Numbered from the stretch's first letter, positions 1 through 9,340 are shown. The stretch: DNA of 64,000 nt from Massilia norwichensis (GCF_024753245.1 NZ_JANUGX010000017.1:56612-120611), one strand, 5' to 3'. Notes: a model not told the origin generated them from the sequence alone. A program made the numbers and translations.

Positions 1-238
1 AGGCGCCGCTGAAGCCTTCGCGTTTCTCGAAGCCGGCCGGCCACTGGCCGCTGGCTTTGTGGGCGGCGGCGCCGAGGCCGATGCCTTCCAGGGTCGGCAG
101 CGACATCGGCTTGCCTTCCTTGGCGGCCCATTCGGCGATGTGGCCGAGGGTATTGGCGCCCTGGTCGCCGTACTTGTCGGCGTCCGGCAGCGCGCCGAGG
201 CCGAAGGAGTCAAGCAGGAGGATGAATGCGCGTGACAT
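1..238 (-). CDS. deoB: Phosphopentomutase DeoB (N-terminal part, cut by window edge)
   Basis: DeoB interconverts ribose-1-phosphate and ribose-5-phosphate (and the deoxy forms) in the cytoplasm, feeding nucleoside sugars into the pentose phosphate pathway. Only the first 79 residues are in the window; the gene runs off the left edge. The start [20 protein letters not shown] matches the DeoB N-terminus, including the metal-binding Asp in the LLLDSFG segment, and is followed by the [16 protein letters not shown] segment typical of the family. It lies downstream of the purine-nucleoside phosphorylase on the same strand, whose product ribose-1-phosphate is its substrate, with a REP-type palindrome in the 109-base gap. 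The identification is firm; the rest of the gene cannot be judged. Confidence 0.93.
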   Translation of the reverse strand, partial: MSRAFILLLDSFGLGALPDADKYGDQGANTLGHIAEWAAKEGKPMSLPTLEGIGLGAAAHKASGQWPAGFEKREGFSGA

Positions 239-259
239 ATAAATAATCTCTCTTTCTGC

Positions 260-345
260 CGTCGTTCCCGCGAAGGCGGGAACCCAAGTTCGTAGAGCAG
301 TCGAAACGCACGCAAACTTGGGTCCCCGCCTTCGCGGGGACGACG
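260..345. repeat. REP-type double palindrome, copy 1
   Basis: Two hairpins, CGTCGTTCCCGC...GCGGGAA and TCCCCGC...GCGGGGACGACG, face each other, and their inner flanks CCCAAGTT and AACTTGGG pair too, so the whole 86 bases can fold as one long stem. It begins 2 bases after the stop codon of the purine-nucleoside phosphorylase and separates it from deoB. It is related to the elements at 26094, 33995, 39641 and 41111. REP pairs of this kind (REPINs) are known to be dispersed by RAYT transposases; none is seen in this window. Confidence 0.8.
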
Positions 346-347
346 TA

Positions 348-1184
348 TTAGACGTTAATGGTCGTACCCAGGCGCTCAATAAATGCATGCATCAGCGCGA
401 CCAGGTCCTTGGCCGCGATGGCCGCGTACTTCAGGGTCTGCTCGTGCGACAGCGGGAACGGGGTCAGGCCTTCGGCCAGGTTGGTGATGGCGGACATGCC
501 GGCGACCTTCAGGCCGCAGTGGCGGGCGGCGATCACTTCCGGCACCACCGACATACCGACCATGTCGGCGCCCATGGTACGGAAAGCGCGGATCTCGGCC
601 GCGGTTTCGAAGTGCGGACCCGGGGTCGACAGGTAGACGCCTTCGTGCACGGTGATGCCCTTCTCGGCGGCCACGGATTTCACCAGTTCGCGGGTTTCCG
701 CGTCATAGGCGTTGGCCATGCTGAAGAAGCGCGGGCCGAAGCGGTCGTCGTTCGGGCCGGCCATCGGGCTGCCCGGCAGCAGGTTGATATGGTCGGCCAG
801 CACGACGATGCTGCCGGCGTCGACTTCCGGACGCAGCGAACCGGCGGCATTGGTGACGAACAGCAGTTCGCAGCCGATCAGCTTCAGGGTACGGACCGCG
901 GACGTCATCACGCTGGCGCCGTAGCCTTCATAGAAGTGGCCGCGGCCCTTCATGCAGGCGACCGGCACGCCGGCCAGGGTGCCCAGCACCAGTTCGCCGG
1001 CGTGGCCGTGCACGGTGCTGATCGGGAAGCCAGGCAGGTCGGCGTAGCTGATCGCCACCGCGTCCGTCATCTGCTCGGCCAGCACGCCGAGACCGGAGCC
1101 GAGGATGAGCGCCACACGCGGCGTGAAACCGGGCTTGCGGGCACGGATGACGTCGGCGGCTTCGAATGGGGTGTTGCTGAGCAT
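348..1184 (-). CDS. Purine-nucleoside phosphorylase (trimeric, XapA/PunA type)
   Basis: Splits inosine, guanosine or xanthosine with phosphate into the free purine base and ribose-1-phosphate, in the cytoplasm. The 278 residues carry the family marks in order: the phosphate loop GSGLG (29-33), [13 protein letters not shown] (57-69), GRGHFYEGY (80-88), TNAAGS (111-116), and the substrate site with Glu193 in [10 protein letters not shown] and Asn235 in [10 protein letters not shown]. Length and the ITNLAEGL segment resemble E. coli XapA, but substrate preference cannot be read from sequence, so no symbol is given. The start at 1184 follows AAGGAAG and is preferred over an in-frame ATG at 1262 that has no homology. 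Transcription continues into deoB. The promoter is at about 1297-1326 and overlaps a palindrome. Confidence 0.93.
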   Translation of the reverse strand: MLSNTPFEAADVIRARKPGFTPRVALILGSGLGVLAEQMTDAVAISYADLPGFPISTVHGHAGELVLGTLAGVPVACMKGRGHFYEGYGASVMTSAVRTLKLIGCELLFVTNAAGSLRPEVDAGSIVVLADHINLLPGSPMAGPNDDRFGPRFFSMANAYDAETRELVKSVAAEKGITVHEGVYLSTPGPHFETAAEIRAFRTMGADMVGMSVVPEVIAARHCGLKVAGMSAITNLAEGLTPFPLSHEQTLKYAAIAAKDLVALMHAFIERLGTTINV

Positions 1185-1296
1185 GAATGGCTTCCTTGTG
1201 AATTGCTGGATTGAGGTGTCTTGCTGGATGGACCGGAGAGGAACTAGCTGCAGGTGTTGCACGGAAAGCGGGAGTCCGGTGCACCAAATTAGTCAA

Positions 1297-1326
1297 ACTA
1301 TGCATTATCGTGGATTGGTATGGCAA
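1297..1326 (-). promoter_or_regulatory. Candidate promoter of the purine-nucleoside phosphorylase gene
   Basis: On the minus strand TTGCCA (1326-1321) and CATAGT (1302-1297) are 18 bases apart, a plausible sigma70 -35/-10 pair about 105 bases before the start codon. The surrounding strings GTATTTGCCA and ATGCATAGTTTG recur with exactly the same 15-base gap and orientation upstream of the nucleoside-binding protein gene at 13162-13198. The motifs and spacing are seen directly; promoter activity is inferred. Confidence 0.5.
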
Positions 1327-1333
1327 ATACCAA
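1315..1333. promoter_or_regulatory. Palindromic operator candidate TTGGT-N9-ACCAA
   Basis: TTGGTAT and ATACCAA flank a 5-base centre, giving a 19-base dyad. It covers the -35 box of the minus-strand phosphorylase promoter and lies 5 bases before the -35 box of the plus-strand psuK promoter, so a repressor bound here could control both directions. A second ATTGGT-N9-ACCAA dyad lies at 25799-25818 upstream of the TonB receptor. The binding protein is unknown; TGGT/ACCA half sites are common for GntR/FadR-type regulators. Confidence 0.45.
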
Positions 1334-1337
1334 ATTT

Positions 1338-1366
1338 TTGCTCGATTTATATGGAGAAGGTATAAA
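1338..1366 (+). promoter_or_regulatory. Candidate promoter of psuK-psuG
   Basis: TTGCTC (1338-1343) and TATAAA (1361-1366) are separated by exactly 17 bases, a good sigma70 match. Transcription would start near 1373, about 125 bases before the preferred psuK start codon at 1497. Confidence 0.5.
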
Positions 1367-1448
1367 TAAGCTATCCTGAATATTCGCTTGCAGATACATC
1401 GTGCAGCAGTCTCAGCGAAAGAGCGAAATGCTTGCATTGACGCTCCAC

Positions 1449-1480
1449 AAACAAGTGTTTAACATCACAAACAATTGTTT
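1449..1480. promoter_or_regulatory. Two phased palindromes in the psuK leader
   Basis: AAACAAGTGTTT (1449-1460) and AAACAATTGTTT (1469-1480) are near-identical 12-base palindromes whose centres are 20 bases apart, about two helical turns, so a dimeric regulator would bind both on one DNA face. Each sits inside a longer direct repeat starting CACAAACAA. They lie downstream of the candidate promoter and just before the GTG start at 1497. The psuK product itself has an N-terminal helix-turn-helix and is a possible binder. Confidence 0.45.
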
Positions 1481-1496
1481 AAACCCCTTCCCTACC

Positions 1497-2609
1497 GTGA
1501 CCGAGCACTCAAAAAAACAACAGCTGCTTGAGCTGATCCGCGCGAATCCCTTCATTTCGCAGCAGGAGCTGGCAACCAGCCTGGGCTTGTCGCGCTCGGC
1601 CGTCGCCGGCTATATCGCCGGCCTGATCCGCGAGCGCAAGCTGCTCGGGCGCGCCTATGTGCTGCCCGATCGCCGTCCCGTGACCTGCATCGGCGCGGCC
1701 AACCTCGACCGCAAGCTGCGCTCGCTGGCCGGCATCGCCCTGCACACCTCGAACCCGGCCAGCCAGAGCGAATCCTTCGGCGGCGTCGCGCGCAACATCG
1801 CCGAGAACCTCGCGCGCCTGGGCACGCCTGTTGCTTTATTAACTGCAACTGGCAAGGACAGCTCGGGCGCCGCCCTGCTCGCGCATGCGCAGAGCCTGGG
1901 CATCGATACCGGCGGCACGCTGCAACTGCCCGACCTGGCCAGCGGCACCTACACGGCGGTGCTGGACCAGGATGGCGAGATGGTGGTGGCGCTGGCCGAC
2001 ATGGCCCTGTACGACCGCCTCGACCCGGCCTTCATCGCTAGCAGCCAGACCCGGATCGCGACCAGCGCGCTGGTGGTGGCGGACCTCAACCTGCCGCTGG
2101 ACACGGTGGATGCCGTGGTCGCGCAGGCGCGCCGCGCGGAAGTGCCGCTGGTGCTGGTGGCGGTGTCGGAGCCGAAGATGGCGCGCCTGCCGCAGGATCT
2201 GTCCGGCGTGCGCCTGCTGATCCTGAACCGCGGCGAACTCGCGGCGCGGGTCGGGCGCGAGCTGGCCAGCGAGACGGCGCTGGACGCGGCGATCGCCGAA
2301 GTGCGGGCCCAGGGCGCGCGCGACCTGATCGTCACGCGCGGCGCCGAGGGGGTGATGTACACGCGCGGCGGCGCCGGCGAGGACCAGATCGTGCGCCTGT
2401 ACGCGCACGGCGCGGAGGTGGTCGACGTCACCGGCGCCGGCGATGCCTTCGCGGCGGCCGTGTGCTGGTCGCTGATGCAGGATGGCGATGACCTCGAACT
2501 GGCCTGCCGGCGCGGGCTGAAACTCTCGGCGCTGACGCTCGGCGTGCCGGAAACCGTGCACCCGCGGCTCGCCCCGGACACACTCATGAACACGAACACC
2601 CAGGACTGA
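1497..2609 (+). CDS. psuK: HTH-containing PfkB-family kinase, probable pseudouridine kinase
   Basis: Probably phosphorylates pseudouridine to pseudouridine 5'-phosphate with ATP in the cytoplasm. Residues 1-55 form a winged helix-turn-helix (KKQQLLELIRANPFISQQEL, then LGLSRSAVAGYIAGL); the rest is a ribokinase/PfkB fold with GAANLDRK, FGGVARNIAENLARLG and the catalytic DVTGAGDAFAAA near 310-320. This layout matches E. coli YeiI-type kinases that combine HTH and kinase. The start is uncertain: GTG 1401 and ATG 1428 are also in frame. GTG 1497 is chosen because homology starts there and because the earlier starts would place two operator-like palindromes inside the coding region. psuG begins 3 bases after the stop, which supports the substrate. 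Confidence 0.82.
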   Translation: MTEHSKKQQLLELIRANPFISQQELATSLGLSRSAVAGYIAGLIRERKLLGRAYVLPDRRPVTCIGAANLDRKLRSLAGIALHTSNPASQSESFGGVARNIAENLARLGTPVALLTATGKDSSGAALLAHAQSLGIDTGGTLQLPDLASGTYTAVLDQDGEMVVALADMALYDRLDPAFIASSQTRIATSALVVADLNLPLDTVDAVVAQARRAEVPLVLVAVSEPKMARLPQDLSGVRLLILNRGELAARVGRELASETALDAAIAEVRAQGARDLIVTRGAEGVMYTRGGAGEDQIVRLYAHGAEVVDVTGAGDAFAAAVCWSLMQDGDDLELACRRGLKLSALTLGVPETVHPRLAPDTLMNTNTQD

Positions 2610-2612
2610 ACC

Positions 2613-3524
<912 letters not shown>

Positions 3525-3531
3525 CACGCCC

Positions 3532-4434
3532 ATGTCGATCGACCTGAAGCAGCTCAAATACTTCCTCGCGGTGGCCGAAGAAAAAAGCTTCAGCCGTGCC
3601 GCCGAGCGCCTGCACATCTCGCAGCCGCCGCTGTCGCAGCAGATCATGAAGCTGGAGAGCGAACTGGGGGTGCGCCTGTTCGCGCGCACCACGCGCAGCT
3701 TCGAACTGACGGTGGCCGGCAAGGCCTTCATGCAGGAGGCCACCGAGCTGCTGGCCCGCATGCGGATGGCGGTCGACACCATCCGCCAGATCGACCGCGG
3801 CGAGGTCGGACGTCTGCGCGTGGGCATCGTCGGTTCGGCGATGTGGGGCCCGATCCCCGGCCTGCTGGAGCAGTTCCAGAGCCAGTTCCCGCGCGTGACC
3901 TGGACCATCCACGAACTCGGCCCGGACGAGCAGTGGGACGCGCTGCGCGGCAAGCAGATCGACGTCGGCTTCTGGCGCGAACCCAAGCGCGACGAGGACG
4001 ATCTGAAACACGCGAACCTGCGCCAGGACCTCTGCTTCCAGGAGAACTACTGCGTGGCGGTGAACGCCCAGCACCCGTTGGCACGCAAGGACAGCATCGA
4101 CCTGACGGACATCGCCGGCGAGCCGCTGCTGACCCTGCACCTCGACCAGTCGGCCGAGCCGCGCTACCTGGTCCAGTGCTGCGTGAACGCCGGCTTCCAG
4201 CCGACCATCTTCCAGGAAGCGGCCGAGCCCCAGACCCTGCTGGCGATGGTGGGCGCGGGCCTGGGCGTGGCCCTGATGCCGGAAACCACCGGCCGCATCG
4301 GCTGGCCCGGCGTGCGCTTCCTGCCGATCAAGGGCAATCCGCCGTCGGCGAACCTGTACATCACCTATCCGATCCAGGACGATGCGCCGGTGGTGCGGGC
4401 GTTTTTGAAAATCGTGAATCCGGAAGGCGAGTAA
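3532..4434 (+). CDS. LysR-family transcriptional regulator, third gene of the psuK-psuG operon
   Basis: A 300-residue LysR-type regulator: N-terminal winged HTH (LKQLKYFLAVAEEKSFSRAA, then LHISQPPLSQQIMKLESELG) and a periplasmic-binding-like effector domain from about residue 90. It starts 7 bases after psuG with no clear ribosome-binding site, so translation is probably coupled to psuG. A role in controlling pseudouridine use is inferred from position only. Most LysR genes are divergent from their targets, so being downstream and co-directional is slightly unusual. It ends 2 bases before the convergent PACE gene, leaving no room for a terminator between them. Confidence 0.88.
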   Translation: MSIDLKQLKYFLAVAEEKSFSRAAERLHISQPPLSQQIMKLESELGVRLFARTTRSFELTVAGKAFMQEATELLARMRMAVDTIRQIDRGEVGRLRVGIVGSAMWGPIPGLLEQFQSQFPRVTWTIHELGPDEQWDALRGKQIDVGFWREPKRDEDDLKHANLRQDLCFQENYCVAVNAQHPLARKDSIDLTDIAGEPLLTLHLDQSAEPRYLVQCCVNAGFQPTIFQEAAEPQTLLAMVGAGLGVALMPETTGRIGWPGVRFLPIKGNPPSANLYITYPIQDDAPVVRAFLKIVNPEGE

Positions 4435-4436
4435 GC

Positions 4437-4859
4437 TTACTGAAGCGCGGACTTCGGCAGGCCGAACGCGAGGTCGAACGCCCAGTTGTAGCAGAAGCTG
4501 TAGATGAGGAAGAAGACAATGAAACCTGCGTTGAGCATGCACGCCTGCAGCAGGGAGACCTCGAGCCACCAGGCGAACAGCGGTATGCCTATCAGCAGCA
4601 GGACACTTTCGTAGCCGAGCGCATGTGCAATGCGCCGCGCCAGGCTGCGTCCGCGCACCCGCTGGCGCGCCTCCCATGCCTCGAACAGCGTGTTGTAGAT
4701 GAAGTTCCAAGTCATCGCGATCGCCGACGAGACGAGCGCCAGCGCGCTCGCGTGGAGGGCGCCCTGGCCAGACACCCACACCATCGCCGCGGTGATACAG
4801 GCGACCGCAATCGCCTCGTACAGCGTCACGAAGACGATTTTCCGTTTCAGGCCTTGCAT
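4437..4859 (-). CDS. PACE-family multidrug efflux protein (AceI-like)
   Basis: A 140-residue inner-membrane protein with four predicted helices made from two tandem bacterial transmembrane pair units: roughly 10-30, 38-58, 84-103 and 108-128. Signature segments are MTWNFIYNTLFEAWE (first unit) and FFLIYSFCYNWAFDLAF (second unit). Known PACE members such as AceI export chlorhexidine and other biocides by proton antiport, possibly with polyamines as native substrates. A LysR gene lies divergently 86 bases away, the same arrangement as aceI and its activator aceR. Drug range cannot be inferred. Confidence 0.88.
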   Translation of the reverse strand: MQGLKRKIVFVTLYEAIAVACITAAMVWVSGQGALHASALALVSSAIAMTWNFIYNTLFEAWEARQRVRGRSLARRIAHALGYESVLLLIGIPLFAWWLEVSLLQACMLNAGFIVFFLIYSFCYNWAFDLAFGLPKSALQ

Positions 4860-4945
4860 GTTTCCTCCCTTGAACTCGATGGCGCTAGTCTATGCAGGGT
4901 TTACTCGTGTATAAAGTCAGCTCCTTTGAGTTTTTCTGATAGATC

Positions 4946-5839
4946 GTGCCCTTCTCGAGCGACAGTGTCCGGGTTTTCCTCGCCGTGCTGGATCACGGCT
5001 CCTTCTCTGCCGCCGCACGTGCGCTGGGACGGGTGCCGTCGGCCGTCAGCCTCGTGATCGCGCAACTGGAGGCCGAGCTCGATCTGCCGCTGTTCGACCG
5101 CAGCACGCGCGAACCGCGGCCGACGGACGCGGCGCGCGCCCTGGAGCCGCGGGCGCGCCATGTGGCGAGCCAGTTGCGCCAGCTCGAGGCCGACGCGCTG
5201 TCGCTGCATCGCGGGCTCGAGCGCCGCCTGCGGATATCCATCGTTCCCGAACTGGTCTCCGGCCCGTGGACCGCGCCCCTGGCCGTGCTTGCGCAGGAAT
5301 TCCCTTCGCTGGAAGTGGAGGTGCTCTCGGCGCCGCAAGCCGACGCCCTGCGTCTGCTGCACGAGGGCGCCATCGACCTGGCGATGGTCTTCGAGCGCGA
5401 ACGCCTGGACGAGCGCGAGACGTTCGAAGAGGTCGGCAGCGACGTGATGGTCGCCATCCTGGCGCCCGGTTTTGCGGCGCCGTTCAAGGGAACCGGCACC
5501 TTGCGCGTCGAAGACCTGCTCGACCTGCGGCAAATCGCGATGACGAGCCGGCACGGCAGCCACCACGATTCCCGCCTCATCCTGTCGCGCCATGTGTGGC
5601 GCACCGACAGCCCGCTCGCCACGCTCAACCTGGTCGAGGCCGGCCTTGGCTGGGCATTGCTGCCGCGCGCCATGGTGCAGGCGGCGATCAAGGCGGGGAC
5701 GGTGCGCGAAATCGACTTCGGCAATGCCAGCAATCCCTTGAAGCTGCTGGTCGATATCGTGTGGTCGCGCGAACGTCCGCAGGGACTCGGCGCACGCCGC
5801 TTCATCGCATTGATGAAAGAGGCCGGCCGCCGCGCCTAG
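4946..5839 (+). CDS. LysR-family regulator divergent from the PACE efflux gene
   Basis: A 297-residue LysR protein with an N-terminal winged HTH (VRVFLAVLDHGSFSAAARAL, VPSAVSLVIAQLEAELDLPL) and an effector domain in the second half. It starts with GTG and lacks a strong ribosome-binding site. The 86-base gap to the divergent PACE gene would hold a shared control region, and TTTTTCTGATAGAT sits there just before the start. By analogy with AceR of Acinetobacter it may activate the efflux gene on exposure to a biocide; this is inference from gene order. Confidence 0.88.
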   Translation: MPFSSDSVRVFLAVLDHGSFSAAARALGRVPSAVSLVIAQLEAELDLPLFDRSTREPRPTDAARALEPRARHVASQLRQLEADALSLHRGLERRLRISIVPELVSGPWTAPLAVLAQEFPSLEVEVLSAPQADALRLLHEGAIDLAMVFERERLDERETFEEVGSDVMVAILAPGFAAPFKGTGTLRVEDLLDLRQIAMTSRHGSHHDSRLILSRHVWRTDSPLATLNLVEAGLGWALLPRAMVQAAIKAGTVREIDFGNASNPLKLLVDIVWSRERPQGLGARRFIALMKEAGRRA

Positions 5840-5937
5840 CGCGCTCTTACTGTCGTGGTCCGATTCCAACACGGTGCTTGTGCGGCAGCGCGTCGGGCGG
5901 CGTTTTGGTCTAGGCTTTCCTGAACAGGGAGCCGATC

Positions 5938-6525
5938 ATGTTCAAACGTGTTCTTGCGGCCTGCGCCGCCATCTGCACCAGCGTGGCCTTGCCGGCCGTG
6001 GCCCAGGACTTCTGGCAATTCAGCTATACCGGGTTTCGCATCCAGGATACCGGGCGCTTCGAACCGGGGATCAGCTTCGACGGCGCCTTCCGCGGCAGCG
6101 ATGCCGACCATGATGGCAGGCTCGAACTCGGCGAACTCGACACCTTCTGGTGGAACGGCTACAGCTATTTCGAAAATCCCTACAGCCGTTGCAACGGGGC
6201 TTACTGTTCGCTCAAGGACTTCCGCTATGAACTCGGCAGCGGCCAGCTCTACTTCGACGCCGAATGGAGCTATTCGGACGAAGCGGCGTACAGCAGCACC
6301 AAGACCCTCGCTGGCCTGAGCCATACCTTTCATGGCGAAACCGGCTTCCGCCCACCCTTCAACATCTCCACCACGGTCTACCTGTGGACCGACCAGACCC
6401 GGTTTGCGATCTCGCCGCCGCCGGTGGACGAGCCGCCGATGCTGGCCTTGCTGCCTGCCGGGCTGCTGTTTGGCGCCGCATTGTTTAGAATGCGTGCCCG
6501 ATCACCTTTGAAAGCACCACGATGA
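5938..6525 (+). CDS. Secreted small protein with EF-hand-like loop and PEP-CTERM-like tail
   Basis: A 195-residue exported protein of unknown function. Residues 1-22 are a signal peptide ending in ALPAVAQ. DADHDGRLELGEL (about 58-70) looks like an EF-hand calcium loop. The C-terminus DEPPMLALLPAGLLFGAALF followed by RMRAR has the parts of a PEP-CTERM sorting tag (Pro-rich start, one hydrophobic helix, Arg-rich end), though VPEP has become DEPP. Such tags are cut by an exosortase on the way to the cell surface; no exosortase is in this window. AGGGAG lies before the ATG. The stop codon overlaps the next start (ATGA). Confidence 0.72.
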   Translation: MFKRVLAACAAICTSVALPAVAQDFWQFSYTGFRIQDTGRFEPGISFDGAFRGSDADHDGRLELGELDTFWWNGYSYFENPYSRCNGAYCSLKDFRYELGSGQLYFDAEWSYSDEAAYSSTKTLAGLSHTFHGETGFRPPFNISTTVYLWTDQTRFAISPPPVDEPPMLALLPAGLLFGAALFRMRARSPLKAPR

Positions 6526-6785
6526 AACGAACCGACCTGGCCAAGGCCGATGCCAAAAAACTGTTGAACCAGGCGGGCCCACGCGCCCTCCCCTCCGGCA
6601 CGGCCGGCGCGCAGCTGCCCGACCGCCGCGAACAGCGCGAGCGCGACCGGGCGCTCGGCCTGGTGCCCTTCGCAGTCAAGCTCAATGCTGACCTGGTCAA
6701 GCAGTTGCAAGCCCTGGCGCAGGAACGCGGGGGCGATATGAATGCGCTGGTGGCAGAGCTGCTGCAAAAAGGCCTGGCCGAATAA
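6522..6785 (+). CDS. Small hypothetical protein with ribbon-helix-helix-like C-terminus
   Basis: An 87-residue charged protein. Residues 1-45 are Arg/Lys/Glu rich and probably flexible. From VPFAVKLNADLVKQLQALAQ onward, ending in NALVAELLQKGL, the pattern of a short strand followed by two helices resembles CopG/ribbon-helix-helix DNA-binding folds. It overlaps the preceding PEP-CTERM-like gene by 4 bases, so the two are translationally coupled. No toxin gene lies beside it: the next gene is the convergent pcp, 3 bases away. Function is unknown; the fold is a guess from pattern. Confidence 0.6.
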   Translation: MKRTDLAKADAKKLLNQAGPRALPSGTAGAQLPDRREQRERDRALGLVPFAVKLNADLVKQLQALAQERGGDMNALVAELLQKGLAE

Positions 6786-6788
6786 AGC

Positions 6789-7454
6789 TCAATGCGTGGC
6801 GCCGCCGGCGAGCGCCACGTCGACCTCCACCGCCAGCGCCACCTCCACCGCCACCCGCAATCCCGCCACGATCTCGTCCAGCGCCATCGAAGGCGTCGGC
6901 TGCACTGGATAAGCCGCCGCCTGCTCCGGCAGGAAAGGCACGTGGATGAAGCCCGCTTTTACCGCCTTCCCGTGCGAGCGCAGGTGGTGCATCAGCGCAT
7001 AGAACACATGGTTGCAGACAAACGTGCCGGCGGTCTGCGACACGCCGGCCTTGATGCCTTGCGCGCGGATCGCCGCCGCCATGGCCTTGATCGGCAGGGT
7101 CGTGAAATAGGCCGCCGGGCCGCTTGCCACGATGGGCACGTCCACCGGCTGCTGCGCGGCGTTGTCGGGGATGCGGGCGTCGTCGACGTTGATGGCGATG
7201 CGCTCGATCGAGAGCTCGGGACGGCCGCCGGCCTGGCCCACGGCGATGACGAGGTCCGGCTGGAGCTCGTCGACGGCGGCGAGCAGCGTCTCGATGGAGC
7301 GACCGAACACGCAGGGCAGCTCGCGCGCCACCACCTGGAAAGGGATACCCGACTGCGCACCGGACCAGCCGTCCAGCAAACGCACGGCCTCCCACGAAGG
7401 ATTGGTGGCGGCGCCGTCGAAAGGTTCGAAGCCGGTCAGGAGGACGGTTTTCAT
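6789..7454 (-). CDS. pcp: Pyroglutamyl-peptidase I
   Basis: A cytoplasmic cysteine peptidase (family C15) that removes N-terminal pyroglutamate (5-oxoproline) from peptides. The 221 residues contain [17 protein letters not shown] at the start, [17 protein letters not shown] with the catalytic Glu84, [12 protein letters not shown] with the nucleophile Cys147, and [10 protein letters not shown] with His171. These align, offset by three, with the Glu81/Cys144/His168 triad of the Bacillus enzyme. It is the last gene of a three-gene minus-strand unit with DUF969 and DUF979 membrane proteins, 4 bases after DUF979, an association that links those proteins to 5-oxoproline. Confidence 0.94.
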   Translation of the reverse strand: MKTVLLTGFEPFDGAATNPSWEAVRLLDGWSGAQSGIPFQVVARELPCVFGRSIETLLAAVDELQPDLVIAVGQAGGRPELSIERIAINVDDARIPDNAAQQPVDVPIVASGPAAYFTTLPIKAMAAAIRAQGIKAGVSQTAGTFVCNHVFYALMHHLRSHGKAVKAGFIHVPFLPEQAAAYPVQPTPSMALDEIVAGLRVAVEVALAVEVDVALAGGATH

Positions 7455-7458
7455 CAGC

Positions 7459-8415
7459 TTATCGATACATCAGGAAGTACAGCAGGACGATATTCGCCAG
7501 CAGCAGCGGCAGCGCGGTCGGCAGCTGGGCCTTGATCACGGCGTTCTTGTCCGGCAGCTCGAGCAGGGCCGCCGGCACGATGTTGAAGTTGGCGGCCATC
7601 GGCGTCATCAGGGTGCCGCAATAGGCGCTGAACATGCCGATCGCCGCCATCACGGCCGGATTCGCATGATACACCCCGACCAGCACCGGAATCCCGATGC
7701 CGCCGGCGATGACCGGAAAGGCGGCGAAGCCGTTGCCCATCACGACCGTGAACAGCGCCATGCCGATGCAGAAGGCGGCGCAGGCGACCAGGCGCGAATC
7801 CATCGGAATGTACGAGGTCGTGATGTGGGCCACCGCCTTGCCGACGCCGGCCTCGGAAAACAGCAGCCCGAGCACGGCCAGCATGTGCGGCAGCACCACC
7901 GCCCAGCTCATCGCGTCGATCAGGCGGCGCGCCTCGCGCACGCCCTGCAGCGGCGTGGCGCGCGTGAGCCAGCAGGCCAGCAGCAAAGCCACGATGGAGC
8001 CGCAGCCCATGCTCACCAGGGTCAGGTTCTTCGCGTCCAATAAGGGGGCGGCATCGATGCGCACGTCCTTCAGCAGCGTCGAGCCGATCATGGTCACGAC
8101 CGGGATCGCCAGCGCCGGCACCAGCAGCTTGTGGCCCAGCCTCGACGCACTGGCGCGCCGCGCCTCTTCCGTCGGCAGCTCGGCCTTGCCGCCCTTGACC
8201 AGGCCACTGCCCGCCACCAGCGCCATCGCAACCATCAGCAGGCCGGTCGCCGCGGGCGGCATCCGCGCGCCGGCCAGGTAGAGCAGCGCGTACAGGCCCC
8301 AGAACAGCGCGCTCGTGAAACGGCGCGGATTGCTGCGGTCGCGCAGGTTCATGATGGCGGTGGCCGCGAACAGCAGGCCGACCAGGATGTAGAAATCGTC
8401 GAGCGCGAGGATCAT
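7459..8415 (-). CDS. DUF979 family membrane protein, putative 5-oxoproline transporter subunit
   Basis: A 318-residue polytopic inner-membrane protein with about nine or ten hydrophobic helices, beginning [20 protein letters not shown] and ending in [17 protein letters not shown]. It matches the DUF979 family, which occurs with DUF969 and pyroglutamyl peptidase and is thought to form a two-part 5-oxoproline transporter. Its ATG overlaps the DUF969 stop (ATGA) and its own stop is 4 bases before pcp, so all three are one operon. Glycine-rich stretches such as [20 protein letters not shown] may lie at the substrate path. Direction of transport is unknown. Confidence 0.85.
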   Translation of the reverse strand: MILALDDFYILVGLLFAATAIMNLRDRSNPRRFTSALFWGLYALLYLAGARMPPAATGLLMVAMALVAGSGLVKGGKAELPTEEARRASASRLGHKLLVPALAIPVVTMIGSTLLKDVRIDAAPLLDAKNLTLVSMGCGSIVALLLACWLTRATPLQGVREARRLIDAMSWAVVLPHMLAVLGLLFSEAGVGKAVAHITTSYIPMDSRLVACAAFCIGMALFTVVMGNGFAAFPVIAGGIGIPVLVGVYHANPAVMAAIGMFSAYCGTLMTPMAANFNIVPAALLELPDKNAVIKAQLPTALPLLLANIVLLYFLMYR

Positions 8416-9125
8416 CGTGCACCGCCGTTCGCGGCACCGCGCAGGATGCGGGCGTCGAGCCGGCGCAGGTTCCAGGCGTGGATCACGAAGGCCGTCACCG
8501 CGGTCGGGATGCCCCATAGCGCCATGTGCAGCGGATCGACTTCCAGGCCCTCGGCGCGCAGGATGGTCTGCATCAGCACGATGGCGCCGAAGGCCACGAA
8601 CACGTCTTCGCCGAAGAACAGGCCGACGTTGTCGGTGGCTGCGCTCATCGCGCGGATGCGCTGGCGCATCGCTTCGTCGAGGCTGCGATTTTTCTCCCGA
8701 TAGCGTGCCTCGGCGGCGGCTTCGGCCATCGGCGCCACCAGCGGCCGCACCATGTTCGGATGCCCACCCAGGCTGGTCAGGCCGAAGGCGGCGGCCAGCT
8801 CGCGCACCAGCAGATAAACCGTCAGCAGGCGCCCGGTGGTGGCAGAGCGGATCTTTGCGATGCTGGCCTGGGCATGTTCCTTCAGCCCGGCGCGCTCGAG
8901 CAGGCCGATCGCCGCCAGCGGCAGCAGCAGGATCAGCGGCAGGTTGCGCGTCTTGACGAAGGCCGTGCCGAGCGATTCCAGCAGGTGGATCGGCGACAGG
9001 CTGCCGGCGATCCCGGTCACCGCGCAGGCGGCGATCACGACCAGCACCGGATTCGCGCGCAGCAGAAATCCGGCAACGACGACGGCAATGCCGAGCAGCG
9101 GCCACAGGTTGACGGCAGTGTGCAT
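8412..9125 (-). CDS. DUF969 family membrane protein, putative 5-oxoproline transporter subunit
   Basis: A 237-residue inner-membrane protein, first gene of the DUF969-DUF979-pcp operon. Hydrophobic helices lie near 8-26, 30-50, 63-80, 105-125 and 185-225. The segment FGLTSLGGHPNMVRPLVAPM is a good family marker. Together with DUF979 it is believed to move 5-oxoproline (pyroglutamate), which Pcp releases from peptides. It starts at an ATG 120 bases from the window's next minus-strand open region; 215 bases separate it from the divergent NHL lipoprotein gene, where I see no clear operator. Confidence 0.85.
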   Translation of the reverse strand: MHTAVNLWPLLGIAVVVAGFLLRANPVLVVIAACAVTGIAGSLSPIHLLESLGTAFVKTRNLPLILLLPLAAIGLLERAGLKEHAQASIAKIRSATTGRLLTVYLLVRELAAAFGLTSLGGHPNMVRPLVAPMAEAAAEARYREKNRSLDEAMRQRIRAMSAATDNVGLFFGEDVFVAFGAIVLMQTILRAEGLEVDPLHMALWGIPTAVTAFVIHAWNLRRLDARILRGAANGGAR

Positions 9126-9340
9126 GGGTCCCCAGCTGAGTTTTGTTAGCGCGGAGATATTACCTCAGCACGAAGACGACGCAGCGAATGGATGAGAGAT
9201 ACAGTCGCAATCCACCGTAGCGTGGCTTTTGGGTCAGAGAAACGGCCCCTGCATGGACACGCCATTTCCGCTTTGCGTGCGCGCATGCCGGATCGGTACA
9301 CGACGACTATGCTCGATGGGTCAACCACGGGAGACCTGTC

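Noticed and set aside
1401..1496. GTG 1401 and ATG 1428 as starts of psuK
   Set aside because: The extra residues have no family likeness and would cover two operator-like palindromes; not fully excluded.
6522..6785. RHH-like small gene considered as an antitoxin
   Set aside because: No toxin gene beside it; the neighbours are a PEP-CTERM-like gene and pcp.
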